Below are positions 24,728 through 37,300 of a stretch of 64,000 nt of DNA, piece after piece. Every line of letters begins with the position of its first letter. Positions within the stretch are counted from its first letter, which is position 1. The position numbers were made by a program, and so were the translations under genes. Source of the DNA: Taudactylus pleione (taxonomy: Eukaryota > Chordata > Amphibia > Anura > Myobatrachidae). The stretch lies in NCBI GenBank assembly GCA_031769625.1, contig JAUIMM010000178.1, positions 24,981,501 to 25,045,500 of the forward strand, written 5' to 3'. The notes beneath the pieces were generated by a model. That model was given only the letters and a program-made list of their open reading frames with translations, ran no database searches and was not told the origin of the DNA.

Positions 24728-24808
24728 TATACTTACCTTGTGCCGGCAAGGGGGTCCCTCCTCCTCCACGGCACCAATTTCCTGCTTGAAAGGCACAAGG
24801 TAAGTATA
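24728..24808. repeat. Perfect 17-bp inverted repeat
   Basis: tatacttaccttgtgcc (24728-24744) and its exact complement ggcacaaggtaagtata (24792-24808), with a GC-rich 47-bp loop. Probably a palindromic MITE end; not tied to a gene. Confidence 0.85.
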
Positions 24809-25246
24809 TGCAGTGTGGGGCTAGGGCGGTCCGTTTCTCAGTGGAGGAGGTCCACTGCACATGAGCCTCCTTGGGTGTTAATATGCCCCTGCAAACGTGT
24901 GTGTGTTTCCCTTAGCTTTGTGTCCTCTATATATACAGTATATGGACACCCAGTGTCACTAGGGTCAGGAAGCTGGTGGGTAGCTTCCATACCTGCTTTC
25001 CTACTGCTTGTTACTGGTGCCTGCAGCAATAAACGGATGATTGAGAGAAGCAGAGGGGGGAAAGGGTAAGTGTTATGCTTCAAAAGCGTCAGGCACATCC
25101 CTGGGCTGTGACCAAACTCCCATTGTAGCATGGCCATGCTGTTATCACAGTGTGGCCATGACCCTGTCCAAATTCTCATTGCTCCAAAGTGGAAAGGTAT
25201 GGATAAGGGAAGCGGTACTAATTTCCCATTCTGGTCACTGTATTGA
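24809..25246. other. Downstream flank of the CNDP1-like gene
   Basis: Expected to hold the 3' UTR on the minus strand. I see no convincing minus-strand poly(A) signal close to the stop and no other gene. Confidence 0.4.
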
Positions 25247-25379
25247 TCACCCTTGACTCTCAATATTTTGGGTTATTTTTACTTTCTCGGGATCTGTTTT
25301 TGCCAGCAGATCTTCATGTAATTTTGCCATCTCCAGGAAAAATGATGCAAAGACTTTGGTCCCTTGGATGTAGTTAGAT
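25247..25379 (-). CDS. CNDP1: CNDP1-like terminal coding exon i
   Basis: 133 bp: one base finishing an Arg codon, 43 codons and TGA at 25247-25249. It encodes [21 protein letters not shown], the normal family C-terminus, then about 23 extra, mostly polar residues. The acceptor is TTCTAG. I did not find a convincing AATAAA on this strand immediately below the stop; an ATTAAA-type hexamer lies near 24,549. Confidence 0.9.
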
Positions 25380-28300
25380 CTAGAAGAAAGTAAGAAAATC
25401 AAAACATTACAGTTTGACTCACGTCTTCTTACTCTGCTTTTGTTTTTCTATTCCCATTTCATTATTATAAAACATTTGGTGGCAATTTCAACAATTGTAT
25501 ATGAACCCATATGGTTTAGGAAACGAAGCTGGATTTTAATGAGCAGCAACCATTCTGGCTTGTAAATATGTTCCTTGTTCTTTATATAACAGATAAGGGG
25601 TGTTCTTGTGTGAGTTCAGAAAAGTAAGTGCATGAAGATGGAAGGCAACCATGAACCTACCGATAACTCTGCACTCCCAAACGATATCTTGTATAAACTG
25701 TTCAATCTGACAAACAATCTGACCAATGACCTGAATCTTGGTAACGAGATTGGCGGATCTTGCCAGCTGTAGGCAAGATCTGAATATGCGATGTATGACC
25801 TGCGGGTACGAGCTTCGTGATCAAGAGTGGACACTCACGATTTGGACAAATTTTACACTATTTGTCGTTCTGACGCATCGTAATCGGGCAAAACGTGCAA
25901 AATATCATCTAGTGTGTACGCATCTTAAGACAGTCCAGTGTATATGCAGGGCCGTTGAGAGCTGAAGGGTCCTGGATACTAAGTAGGTGTGCCCAAATCT
26001 GGGAGCACTGCAAAGGGGGTCAGCAGCTGACCTGGGCCCCTCCAACAAGCCCGGGCCCAGGTAATCAGTAACCGCCTCCCTCTCGGCGCCCCTGTGTATT
26101 TGCTAGCTGATAAGTTGTATACAGTCTCAAGATAAATGTCATTCTAAATACAGCAGCAGAACCATAATTGTATGGGTTCATTTTTGTGCAAAAAGTTAAA
26201 TTTGTATCCAACTCTAAATGAAGGCTACAGTCCAAGTTTCATTTTATAAAATGAAACCAGTGAATATTAATTTACTAACTAACTAACTTTATGCCCTGTG
26301 TAGCTTTAGGGGGATATTTAATAAACATAAATTATCTAATTTTTCCAGCATAATAGCTGGGAAATTATATTTATGTTTTCTCCATATTTAAGTGCAGTGA
26401 AAAGTTTGAAGAAATCACTGATGTCACATTCTTTTCCCTGCATCCCCCATAAAATCTAATGGAAGAGTTATGTTTATTAAATATCCCATTTAATCACTTA
26501 AACAACACAAAGGACTAAATAAAAACACAATTACAAAGGGATCCCATAGCAAATATGATCTATCCTCCTACAGCCCTCACTCTGCTCTCCTAAACATGCA
26601 TGAATTCACTGTGCATGCTCTAATAGTTGGTGCAGGCTTTGGCGGACCTGCCGGCATCTACTAATAAAAACAGCTGCTACAGGGTGTGCAGTGGTCATTG
26701 GCCTGCCCTCACCTTCATGTCCGTATCTGCTGCAACCCCTGCAACAGTGGTAGTTCTGCCATTGCCTATACATATAGCCGGTTTACACTGCCAATACTGA
26801 ACATTCAATAAAATAAATCCCAATTAAAAATTGTGTTAATTTTCCCTTTAAAAAAACGTAGTAAAGTTGTGGTATCTCATGTGGGGTACAGGAGGGGGAG
26901 TGAAGAGATCATCATTCTATAAATGCAGCAAGCAATATAATGAATTACAAAGGAATGGATAATTTACGGGAAAGATAATTTCCATGATACACAGACCTGT
27001 TTACTTTTAAATGGGAAGTAAAATATTCTCACCTGCTTATTTTCTCATTTTGTGAGTGCTCACCATCATCCGACCCACCAATCGGAAGCATCATTATCTT
27101 CTTTTTAGTAAGATCCTGAAATGTTCGGGCTAGTGGTATAGTTGCACCTTCCCTAACCATGTCTGGTGTAACACCAAACACTGCAAAGAAAAAGGAAAAC
27201 AATAGAGGTACAGTGTATACAATTAAATCTAGCTGTCTAACCAATACACCTTTTATTGATTGGTAGCGAGCATTCCAACTTAATGCTGATACATACAATA
27301 TATATTTTTTTGTAATTCAATAATTTTTGTTTTCAAGAAAAAACATTAACATAAACATTAATTTAAAAAAAAAAAAAATTGTTATACATTACAGTAAACA
27401 GTCTATGTGTGGTCATTTACATAGATTATATCCAATAAAATAAATCAATCAAGACATATTACACTACGGGTTCTCGTTCAGGACATATACTCTAGATACA
27501 AATTGTTTAGCGATAATGAAGCATTTACCCAACTTCTTTATGCAGATATATATCCCTGTTCACATATATATCACCTTGCCTACATCACATTAAGTACAGG
27601 GAATCTCAGTATTACATACAGCTCTATCCCCAGTGGTTATCTGTGTCACATCAAGTCTAGTCTCTCCCAGTCTCCGCGCATATGATGATTCCAGCCATCT
27701 ACCCCATATAAGATGAAATTTCTTTTCAGCCTTCCTAGCTATATACACAAATTTTTCATGTGCCAAGGTCTCATTTGCCAGTGCTATCCATTGTCTTATC
27801 GTTGGACCTTCAGGGGCCATCCATGTTCTAGCTATGCAAACCTTAGCAAGCATGCATAAATTAACAACATATTGTGCAAAGTATTTATCTAGTGTATCTT
27901 CCCCAATAACAGCTAGAGTGTACACCATACATACACTATCTTATATATAAAACTCATTGGTCTGTTTGTTTGCATTTGGACACCCCTGCATCGGACTGGG
28001 ATGAAACCAACGCGAGGTGGTCCAGTTGGATTCTGGCCAGGTTTTAGGTTAGGGTCCCGGTCGGACCTCCTGTTTGTGTATGCTGGGCAGAACTTTGATC
28101 CGGGGAAGGAACCTTTTCTGAGCCTCCCACTGGATGGATTTGGCCGAAAACTTCAGAGTGGTAACATTGGATCCCAGAAGACATACTAGGAGGTTGAGGT
28201 CCTGGTCGAACCTCCCGTTGGTGTACGCTGGGCAGAAGTTTGACCCGGGGACACTGGGCAGAAGTTTGACCTGGGGAGCCTGTTCTGGGCCTTGCACTTG

Positions 28301-31300
28301 ATGAATTTGATGGAAAACTTCACAGAGGGGTGGCAATTGGTCTGGGATTTATAATTGAGTGGTTGGGGTCCTGGTCGGACCTCACGGCGGAGTGCGCCAG
28401 GCAGAAATTTGACCCAGGGAGTCTGTTCTTGGCCTTCCACTGGATGGATTTGGATGATATCACATAATAAAACTTAATAACTTGAAAACGTTTCAATTCG
28501 GGAGCCCCAATGGCTCCCACTGCAAGGGAAACGGGACAGCCTCAGGAGAAGAGAACAGGCCATGTGGTAAGTATGGGAGCCACTGTGTGTATAATATATC
28601 TATCTATACCTTCTCGACGTGCCAGGTCCCGTGCGTCTTTTTTGCTCGGATGAATGGATTACCAGGCCTGGGCCTCTGTGGGGGCCCAGGCCTGCAGGAG
28701 AGATGTAATCCTGCCATCACGTGATGATGCGTACAAAGACACAAAGTGACCACACGCCTGCCGAAAATGTGGGCATGGCCACATGCTGCAAGGGGCGTGG
28801 TCACTGAAAAATGGGGGCGTGTCAACATGACACTACCATTTCTCGTCATTCTAAGAACATTCCTTTCCATTCCATATGCACCTTAATGCTCCCAGTAGTA
28901 GTGCCCCTTATGCAATGCCCCCAGTAGTAGTGCCCTTTATGCAATGCCCCCAGTAGAAGTGCCCCTTATGCAATGCCCCAGTAGTAGTGCCCCTTAAGCA
29001 ATGCCCCTAGTAGTAGTGCCCCTCATGCAATGCCCCAGTAGTAGTGTCCCTTATGCAATGCCCCCAGTAGTAGTGCCCCTTATGCAATGCCCCCAGTAGT
29101 AGTGCCCCTCATGCAATGCCCACTGTAGTAGTGCCCCTTATGCAATGCCCACTGTAGTAGTGCCCATATACAATCCCCAATAGGTCCCCTTATGCAGTGC
29201 CCACAGTAGTACCCCTTATACAGTGCCCCTTATACACTGCCCCCAGTAGTGCCCCTTACATATATAAACACACAGACACACAAAACACAATACTTACCCG
29301 AATCCCCGCTCCTGTGCCCGCCACCGTCAACTCCTCCAGCTCGGCACAATGTGGGAGACATCATGATGTCTCTCCCTTCACTCACTGTGGGAGCCGGAAG
29401 GCGGAGCTCATGAGTGAGCGACCAGCGGCCATGGGTGCAGCAGCCTATGAGAATCTGTCTTTCTCTCATTGACTGCTAAAACAAACACATTGCCACCGTG
29501 TAGTACACTCACTGTGTACTACATGGCACCGGTTTGTTTGTTTTACTGTGTAGTGCGGTCTGCACTACATACTGAAACCACTGACCTGGTCGGTGGCACT
29601 ATAATTAAGCATTTATAGTCTTGTCCTCAGTATGGAAGCTGCTATAAATCTTCTATCAACTTGTAACTTCTGGCAAGTACCGGAACCTTTTTCATATATA
29701 AAAGCATTGTTTTTACCTACATATGTGCCGTTATTATTAGTAGGCCCTTGCAGTGCATGAAACTGACAATAACAGACATGGACCCTGATTCAGAGGAGGA
29801 CACTATTGCAGCTGAGACTGCATCTTTATGCTAAAGCCGATGGGATTCGTACAGAGATGCCCACTGGCTGTGGCCCTAATCTTCTGCTTTGCGTATTAAA
29901 GCGGACCATCGGCCACACATCAGTCACGCCATTTAACATTGCACTAGCCCTATGGAGGCACAGAATGTCTATCTAACCATGGGATTAATGGTTGGTTATT
30001 ATGCGCTTCGTGGTGGAGTGGAGTTCGGGGATAAGCAGTTGGGATTGTTTGGGGTGGGGGAGGTGGGAATAGGGGGTGGTGCTGCAGCGTATTAGTAGGG
30101 GTACCTGATCCTACTTAGGGTTTGCGTGATATCGGCTGGGTTACGTGCGCTCCTGGGTGGTGTGTGTAGCGGTATGGGGGGGGATGGAGGGAGGGAAGTG
30201 ATGGGGGGGGTTGGGTAGTCAGTGTGTGTTATGGGTGTCTTGTGGTGAGGTGTAAAGAGCACACAGATAGGCTGGGTGAGTGAGTAAAGGTGATGGAATT
30301 TATTTGTGTTAATTGTGTTGACACAAGTTCCTTCCTTTGTTTGGAGGCACAGTGCTCATCAGGTATTCACTGTCCCTGGATTGTTCGTGGGGGCGTGCTG
30401 CCCGGTGGGGGTGAACAGGTGTAATCCACAGTTTGGGAGATGGGTGGACGCTTTGAGGGGGCTCCTTTACACGCGGTCCTTATTACTTCATGTTCCCCTG
30501 CTTGACCTATGGTCTACAGTCTTGGGAACTGGGCTGCCTTGGTTGTAGTGGTTGGGGGTTGTCCCCAGTTGCAGTGTCCCGCACTGGTGAGGAGAGGTGG
30601 TGTGTACCTACCGGTAGGTGCCCGACTTCTGTGGCAGGGAGCGGGCGGCTCTCTCAATTTCCAGTTGGGGCCAAATAGTCTGTTTGGCTAACGTGGACCG
30701 TCCACGTGCCCGTGGGTGCAGGGCAGGATTGACCTGCTGTCTGTATGCGTTCGCCCTTATGTAGGTGCGAGGCAGTCCGTGTGACACTATGATAGCTGCG
30801 GCGTGATGTGTGCCCTCTGTGTGTGTCAAACTCGACCCCGCAAGCCTGTTTCGGAGTTACACGCGTTGGTGCTGTGAGGGCTGCGTGTGTTGCACGATGG
30901 CGGAGGTGTAGCCGTTGTTGAGAAGTGCCGGTGTCCGCTTGTGTGTGCTGCGGGTGGTCGAGACCCGGGCGTTGATCTGGGTGTCACTGGTGATTGCGGG
31001 TGGGCGAGTGGTGTGGTATTGGTGGTTCAAAGTCAAAGTAGGTTCTTGGTTGGTTCAAGTGTGAGAGTCTCCAATGCATTGCAGCCCTTTGGCCTTTCTC
31101 AAGGAGTTACTGAGCTGTAGTGATGGCTGGCTTTTTATCAGCGGAGTCCTGGGCTGTTGACTAGTCAGGTGTCATCTCCGGGCCAATCAGGAGGCATGTG
31201 GGAGTGTTGTAATCGGAGGCAGTGATTGGTGTGGGCATGGGTGACAGATGTCCTATGGGGAGGTGGAGATGTGTGGGCGTGTGCGGGGCTGCTATGGACC

Positions 31301-34300
31301 ATGGTTGTGTATCTGTGTGTGGGGGGTGCAGCCGATTAATAACATAGGGTGGCGTGTCATGGTGTGGGCCGTGGTGTGGGGAGGTGGCGGTGTGTGTGGT
31401 TGCGGGGCTGTGTGTAGCGGCGGGTCTTTGGGGTTTGGGTTGGTACCGTAACTTGGAGGTTTGGTGATGAGTGGGTGCGGTGGGAGAGGTGATCGGGGGG
31501 CGGTGGTGTTTCTACTGGCGGATGGCGTGGTGTATGGTAGGATATATGTAAAGGCATGAGGTTCAGTTGTGGGGGCTATGTAGGTGTTTGACTTGTGCGA
31601 CTGATGTGTGTTTGTGCTGATTGGGTGTCTAAGTGTGTCTGAAATGTGCTAATGGATAGTGTTTGGTGTTTGTGATGGGGTGTGGGCGTGTCTGTTTAGT
31701 CTGTTGTGTGGGTTGGGTTTTTCTGTGTCTGTAAATGTGGTGCGTGTTGGTCGTAGGGGTACATATTGTGGCGGGGGTTGTGTGTGGTTACGAGCTTATG
31801 GAGTTAGGTGGTCTGTGGGGTGGCTGTTCCAGGGTGATGTGGGTTGTTGGTGTGGTGTCTGGGATTGAGTGGGGGTATCTGATTTTGTAGGGTTGTGTTT
31901 TGTGGTGTTGCCAGGGGTGGGGGGGGGTGTGGTGCCTCGGGGGTGTTGTGTTCGTGATGGTGGTGTGTCGTGGGATGTGGTGAATGTGGGTGGGTGGTGT
32001 GGTTGATGGTGGTGTATCATGTGGTGTGGTGGGTGATGGTGTTGGTGGAGGTGGGTGTCAGGTATTATGTTCCTCTATGTCGGTATGGTGGTGATGGTAT
32101 TTGTGAGGGCTGGTGTGTTTATATGGAGATGACTGACTGGATTTCATTGTCAATGTTGAGGCCATGTGGTGTGAATGTGCACAATGTGAACATCCACTTT
32201 AATTCTTCTTTATTGAGTAGTTTGATTATGTCACCTCCTCTCCAGTTCTTGTGGATGGTTTTGATGCCTGTGAATTGTATGTCTTTGGGGTTACTTTGGT
32301 GTTTTTCCTGGAAGTGTATTGGGACGTTGTGGTTGTCGGATTTGTTTGAGATGTTTCTAAGGTGTTCTTCCACTCTGGTTTTTAGTGGTCTAATGGTTCT
32401 GCCTACGTACTGTTGGTTGCATGTGCATTGTAGTAGGTAGATCACGTGGCTGGTATTGCAGGAGATGTGTTCTTGAATTGTGTACTCTTTGCCTGTGTTG
32501 GTCAAGGTGAAGGTGGTGGTTGGTTTAGTGCTTCTGTACCCTAGAGTGCGGCAATTGCTACATGTGCCGCAGTGGTAGAAACCTTTGCTCATGGGTTGAC
32601 TGCTAAGTGTCATTTGTTTGAGGGTGGGTGGTGGAATGTGGTTGGAGACTAATTGTTTTTGATGTCTGGTGCCTTTCTATAGATTATTTTGGGTCGTGAT
32701 GGGAGTGTTTCTGCAAGTGTGTCGTCTTTTAGGAGTAGATTCCAATGTTTGTGTATGATCCGTTTAATTTGTGTTGTGCTGGTGTTGTATTGTGTAATGC
32801 ATCTTTCATGTGGTTGTCTTTATTTTCTTTGTATGTTGTCTTCTGTCCTCAGTGCTTTGTAGTGAGTCTGTGTCATATTTTTTCTCTGTGAATTGTTTCA
32901 GTCTTTCGAAGTCTGTGAGTTTTGTGAAGTTCCGTCTTATGCGTTTGAATTGGCCTAGTGGGATGTTGCAGAGCCAGTTGGGGTGGTGACCACTGTCAGA
33001 CAGAATGAAGCTGTTGACGTCGACTTGTTTGTGGTATGTTTTTGTTTGGATCTGTTGTTGTTCGATGAAGATGTGTAGGTCGAGGAAGTTGACATCTGAT
33101 TGTCTGTATTGGGATGTGAAGCGGAGATTTCTGTCGTTGTTGATGTATGTTAGGAGGTCTTTGAGGGTGTCTAGGGGTCCTTGCCAGACGCAGAAAATGT
33201 TGTCTATGTATCTTGTCCAGAGGACAAGATTTGCTCCCCAGCTATGTCCCGACCAGATGTGTGAGTCTTCCCATCTGCTCATGAAGAGGTTGGCAGCATA
33301 ACTGGGGGCAAATCTAGTCCCCATCACAGTCCCAGTCTTCTGTCTGTAGTAGTCGCCGTCGAACCAGAAGTAGTTGTGTGTTAGTATGTAGTCTATGCTT
33401 GTCAGGATGAATTGGGTCTGTCGGGGGTCTAGTGTGTGGTCTTTGTCCATGAAGTGTTGTATGCTTTCGATTCCTTGTGTGTGGTCGATGATGGTGTATA
33501 GTGATGTGACGTCGCTTGTTACCAGCCAGTGGTCATTACCCCAAGTGACTCCTTCCAGTATTTTGAGTATGTGTGTGGTGTCTTGTAGGTATGATTGTTG
33601 TTATTTGACAAATGGTTGCAGCAGGTGGTCTATGTATTGTGATAGGTTAGCTGTCATGGAGTTGATGCCAGATATGATGGGTCTGCCGGGGGGGGGGTTG
33701 GTAGTGTCTTTGTGTATTTTGGGGAGGTAGTAGAAAACGGGGATGATGGGGTGTGGTTTGTGTATGAAGTCGTGTTCTTGTTTTGTCAAAATGCCATCTT
33801 TGAGGCCTGTTTTGAGTATGTTGTTTAGTTTACTGTGGAATGCGTGGGTTGGGTCCTGTCTTAGTGTCTTGTATGTGTGTTCGTCTTGTAGTAGTCTCTG
33901 TGATTCGGCAATGTAGTCCGATTTATTTAGCAGGACTATCCCTCCGCCTTTGTCTGCTGGTTTGATTATAATGTCTTTGTTTTGTTGTAATTTTTTCAGT
34001 GCCTTTTGTTCGTTGTGTTCAGGTTTTTGATGTGGTTTTTCTTGGGTGTGGGTATCTTGTTAATGTCGTCCATGACTAATGTTTTGAAGGTGTGGATTAG
34101 GTGGCCTTTCAGGTGACTGGGGTAGAATTTGGATGGTGTCTAACTAACCATGGCTGCCAAAATCCGTGCAACTGTGGCAAAAACCACGTGTGTCTTGCTA
34201 GCCAGCCTCGTTACCACCCAATGTAATTGCCTCTCCCTGCTTCCAAATTCCTACTGCAGCTTTCGGCGGTAACCATCGGGACAAATGCACAGTGTGACTC

Positions 34301-37300
34301 GGGTGCATGCGCAGACTGATAACATTGGGTCCTTGCTTCCCACATCGACACTGTAACCACCTCTGTATCATGTCCCTGGTGAGGTTTTAATAAAAATGAA
34401 GTAAAAAAAAAATAATATCTCTCTTTATCTTATTATATAAACTACAGTGCAGCAAACCTTTATTTCATGAAGCTACATAGTATAATGTAAAGCAAACCTT
34501 TTTGCATAGATCTTTTAGCTGCTTCATACTGAGGATCATCAATATTTGCCACCCAAGGCATTGCTCCTATTTCCAGTGATACTTTGAGTTTGTTTGGGCT
34601 GTTTAATTTAGCAAACACATCTTCAAGATGGTTCTTCACCTGCAAGAGAAATGGAACATCCATGTCTTTTATGCCAGATGTGATGGGATGTGCAGGTTTT
34701 TATTACAGAAAAAAAGATTAGAAGATTTTTGTCCCCCTAAGTGGATATGATGGATGAATAATGTGCTGGATAGAAATAGAGGGTTACATTGTACTTGAGA
34801 AGCTATACTAGAGGGACAGTACATTGCACTGTAAACAAAGTTGACATTTTGCAGCATCTCTTTGTTGTTATAGTATACGCTCTACTAGAGTCTTCTCGTT
34901 TATTTTCCATGTTCTAATGCAGGGGTAGGCAACATGCTGCACTCCAGCTGCTGTGGATGATTGTTGTTATTTGACATATGGTTGCAGCAGGTGGTCTATG
35001 TATTGTGATAGGTTAGCTGTCATGGAGTTGATGCCAGATATGATGGGTCTGCCGGGGGGGGGGGTTGGTAGTGTCTTTGTGTATTTTGGGGAGGTAGTAG
35101 AAAACGGGGATGATGGGGTGCCCTATCAACAAAACTGTGACAGAATGTTCTGGGATGTGGAGCTGGAGTGCCACACGTTGCCTAACCCTGTTCTAAATTT
35201 TGCGTATACTGGCACAGTAGTGTTCTGCAACAGCAGTCAAGTAGTCTTCCAGTGCTATCTGCAAACTCAACACCATGTTCAAAGGGAGTAAAGAAAAGTA
35301 AATGGCCAACAGCTTACAGCTAAAACTAGCAGTGGCTAAACTGAATAATGACGATTATTATCTGTATAAATATAATGTTGAGATGCTGCTTTCCAGAGAT
35401 AACAAGGTTAGTGCTACAGACAGACCAGAGGTTAATAACCAAGAAAGGGATAAAAAGGACAGACAAGCATGAGCAACTATAAGCTCTTGTGGATGACCAT
35501 GGGGAGGGCATAACGTAACAATGTGGTAGCCATACTTCTCTCCCTGACACATGGGGGCTGATTCTGAGTGGCACATTGCTGCGGATGCATTTGTGTATGC
35601 CTGCGACTTTATGCTAATGCTAGTATAAGCCCTCCCCATAGTGTACAAGCATGCATCTGAATGCACAAGGGCTGAGAGCCCCACTTTGTGCATCTGCAGT
35701 CACAACCTTGCACCAGCCCCATGCTAGGTGCAGAATCTCCAGTATGGCCTCCCTCCAATGTAAGTGATTAAGTGTCTGAGCCTGCAGCCACTCCTGTAAC
35801 ACGCCTGTGGCACAAACCACACCTGTGAGACAGGATATTTTCATGCATCTGATTAGTCACCTTCCAGTCACTGCCCAGGGACGGCCAATACATTCCAGTC
35901 AGTGCGGCTCAATCGATCCTGCGACTCTGTATGCTGACACCATTGGACTCATGAGCCACGCAACTTTTTATAGATTTAGATGTGTGCGCAGTCAAAAAAA
36001 ATCATGAATTGACATGAATGTCGGCATTGCGTCATCACCATAGAGGGCCTGATTCAGTCTGCACATAAGTCCGATGGTTACGTCCAGTAGACCCTGTACA
36101 ATTTTGGATGCAGGATTTGGGGATTTCAGTGGGAATTCCTGGGAGATAACATGGTTGTGTCACTGACAGCGAGTGCAGCAAAAGTAGCAGTCACACTGAC
36201 ACAGAACCATGTTCAGACGGCAAAACTGTACCTGCCATAGGGCTGGTGCAATCTTCGATGTTGCTGCAGATGGTGCAACAATAGAGTATGTTAGTACACA
36301 CCGCAACAGACTAGCGCCGTAGCCAATGGGCATCTCTGTAGGCTTAGAATCTGTGGCGACATTAGTATAAAGATACGGTTGTGGAAAAAGACGCAGCGGT
36401 TCCCTCATCTGCATCACTTCCAGAGTGCACTGATTAATACCCTGGAAACAAAACCTAAATTGTATCACTAGACTTTGTGAAACCCAGGTTCATAGATAAT
36501 GAGAGGACCTCATACATGACACTGAAATTACCCTTCAAGACGTATATATAAAATACATAAGATTGCTTTAGATGCAAGAAACTGGTACATGCAATTGCTT
36601 AATATTGAAAGCAGGACAAGAGAGACAATTTCCAAAATAATCCAAGCAGAAATGTAAAAGCACACTCACCAACCCATGGAGAAATCTGTATAAACATGAC
36701 TATCTATTTTGAAGATAGAAGTAGAATAATCTGTATAGTATGCATTGTGCTCCAAAACATACAGGGACACTCTGACCGTACCAGTACAGAATATGCTATA
36801 TTTCCAGGGTTGGAAGCTTCACTGTTACTGTAAGGCGCATAGCAGCAAAAGGACTCAACATCATTATTTTGAATGGAAGAAGAAATGTGATAGCCAGAGC
36901 CAAAGAAGATGAATACCTGTAATGTCTAATCACCACAAAGGAACAAGTGAGACTAAACACGCATGAATACAGTTATACAGTCAGGTGCCTAAATATTGGG
37001 ACATTGACAGAATTTTCATATTTTGTCCTCTATTCACCACCACAATGGCTTTGAAATGAAACAAACAAGATGTGCTTTAACTGGAGACTTTCAGATTTAA
37101 TTTGAGGGTAATTACATTGAACTCAGGTGAATGATGTAGGAATTACAGCGGTTTCTATTTGTGCCTCCCACTTTTTAAGGGGCCAAAAGTAATGGGACAA
37201 ACTAAACAATCCTAAATCTAACTTTCACTTTTTAATACTTTGTTGCAAATCCTTTGCAGGCAATTACAGCCTGAAGTCTGGAACGCATAGACATCACCAG

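Noticed and set aside
30306..32440. Several open frames of 60-156 codons in the GT-rich region
   Set aside because: Low-complexity composition keeps stops rare on one strand; the largest overlaps the Penelope GIY-YIG region in the wrong orientation.
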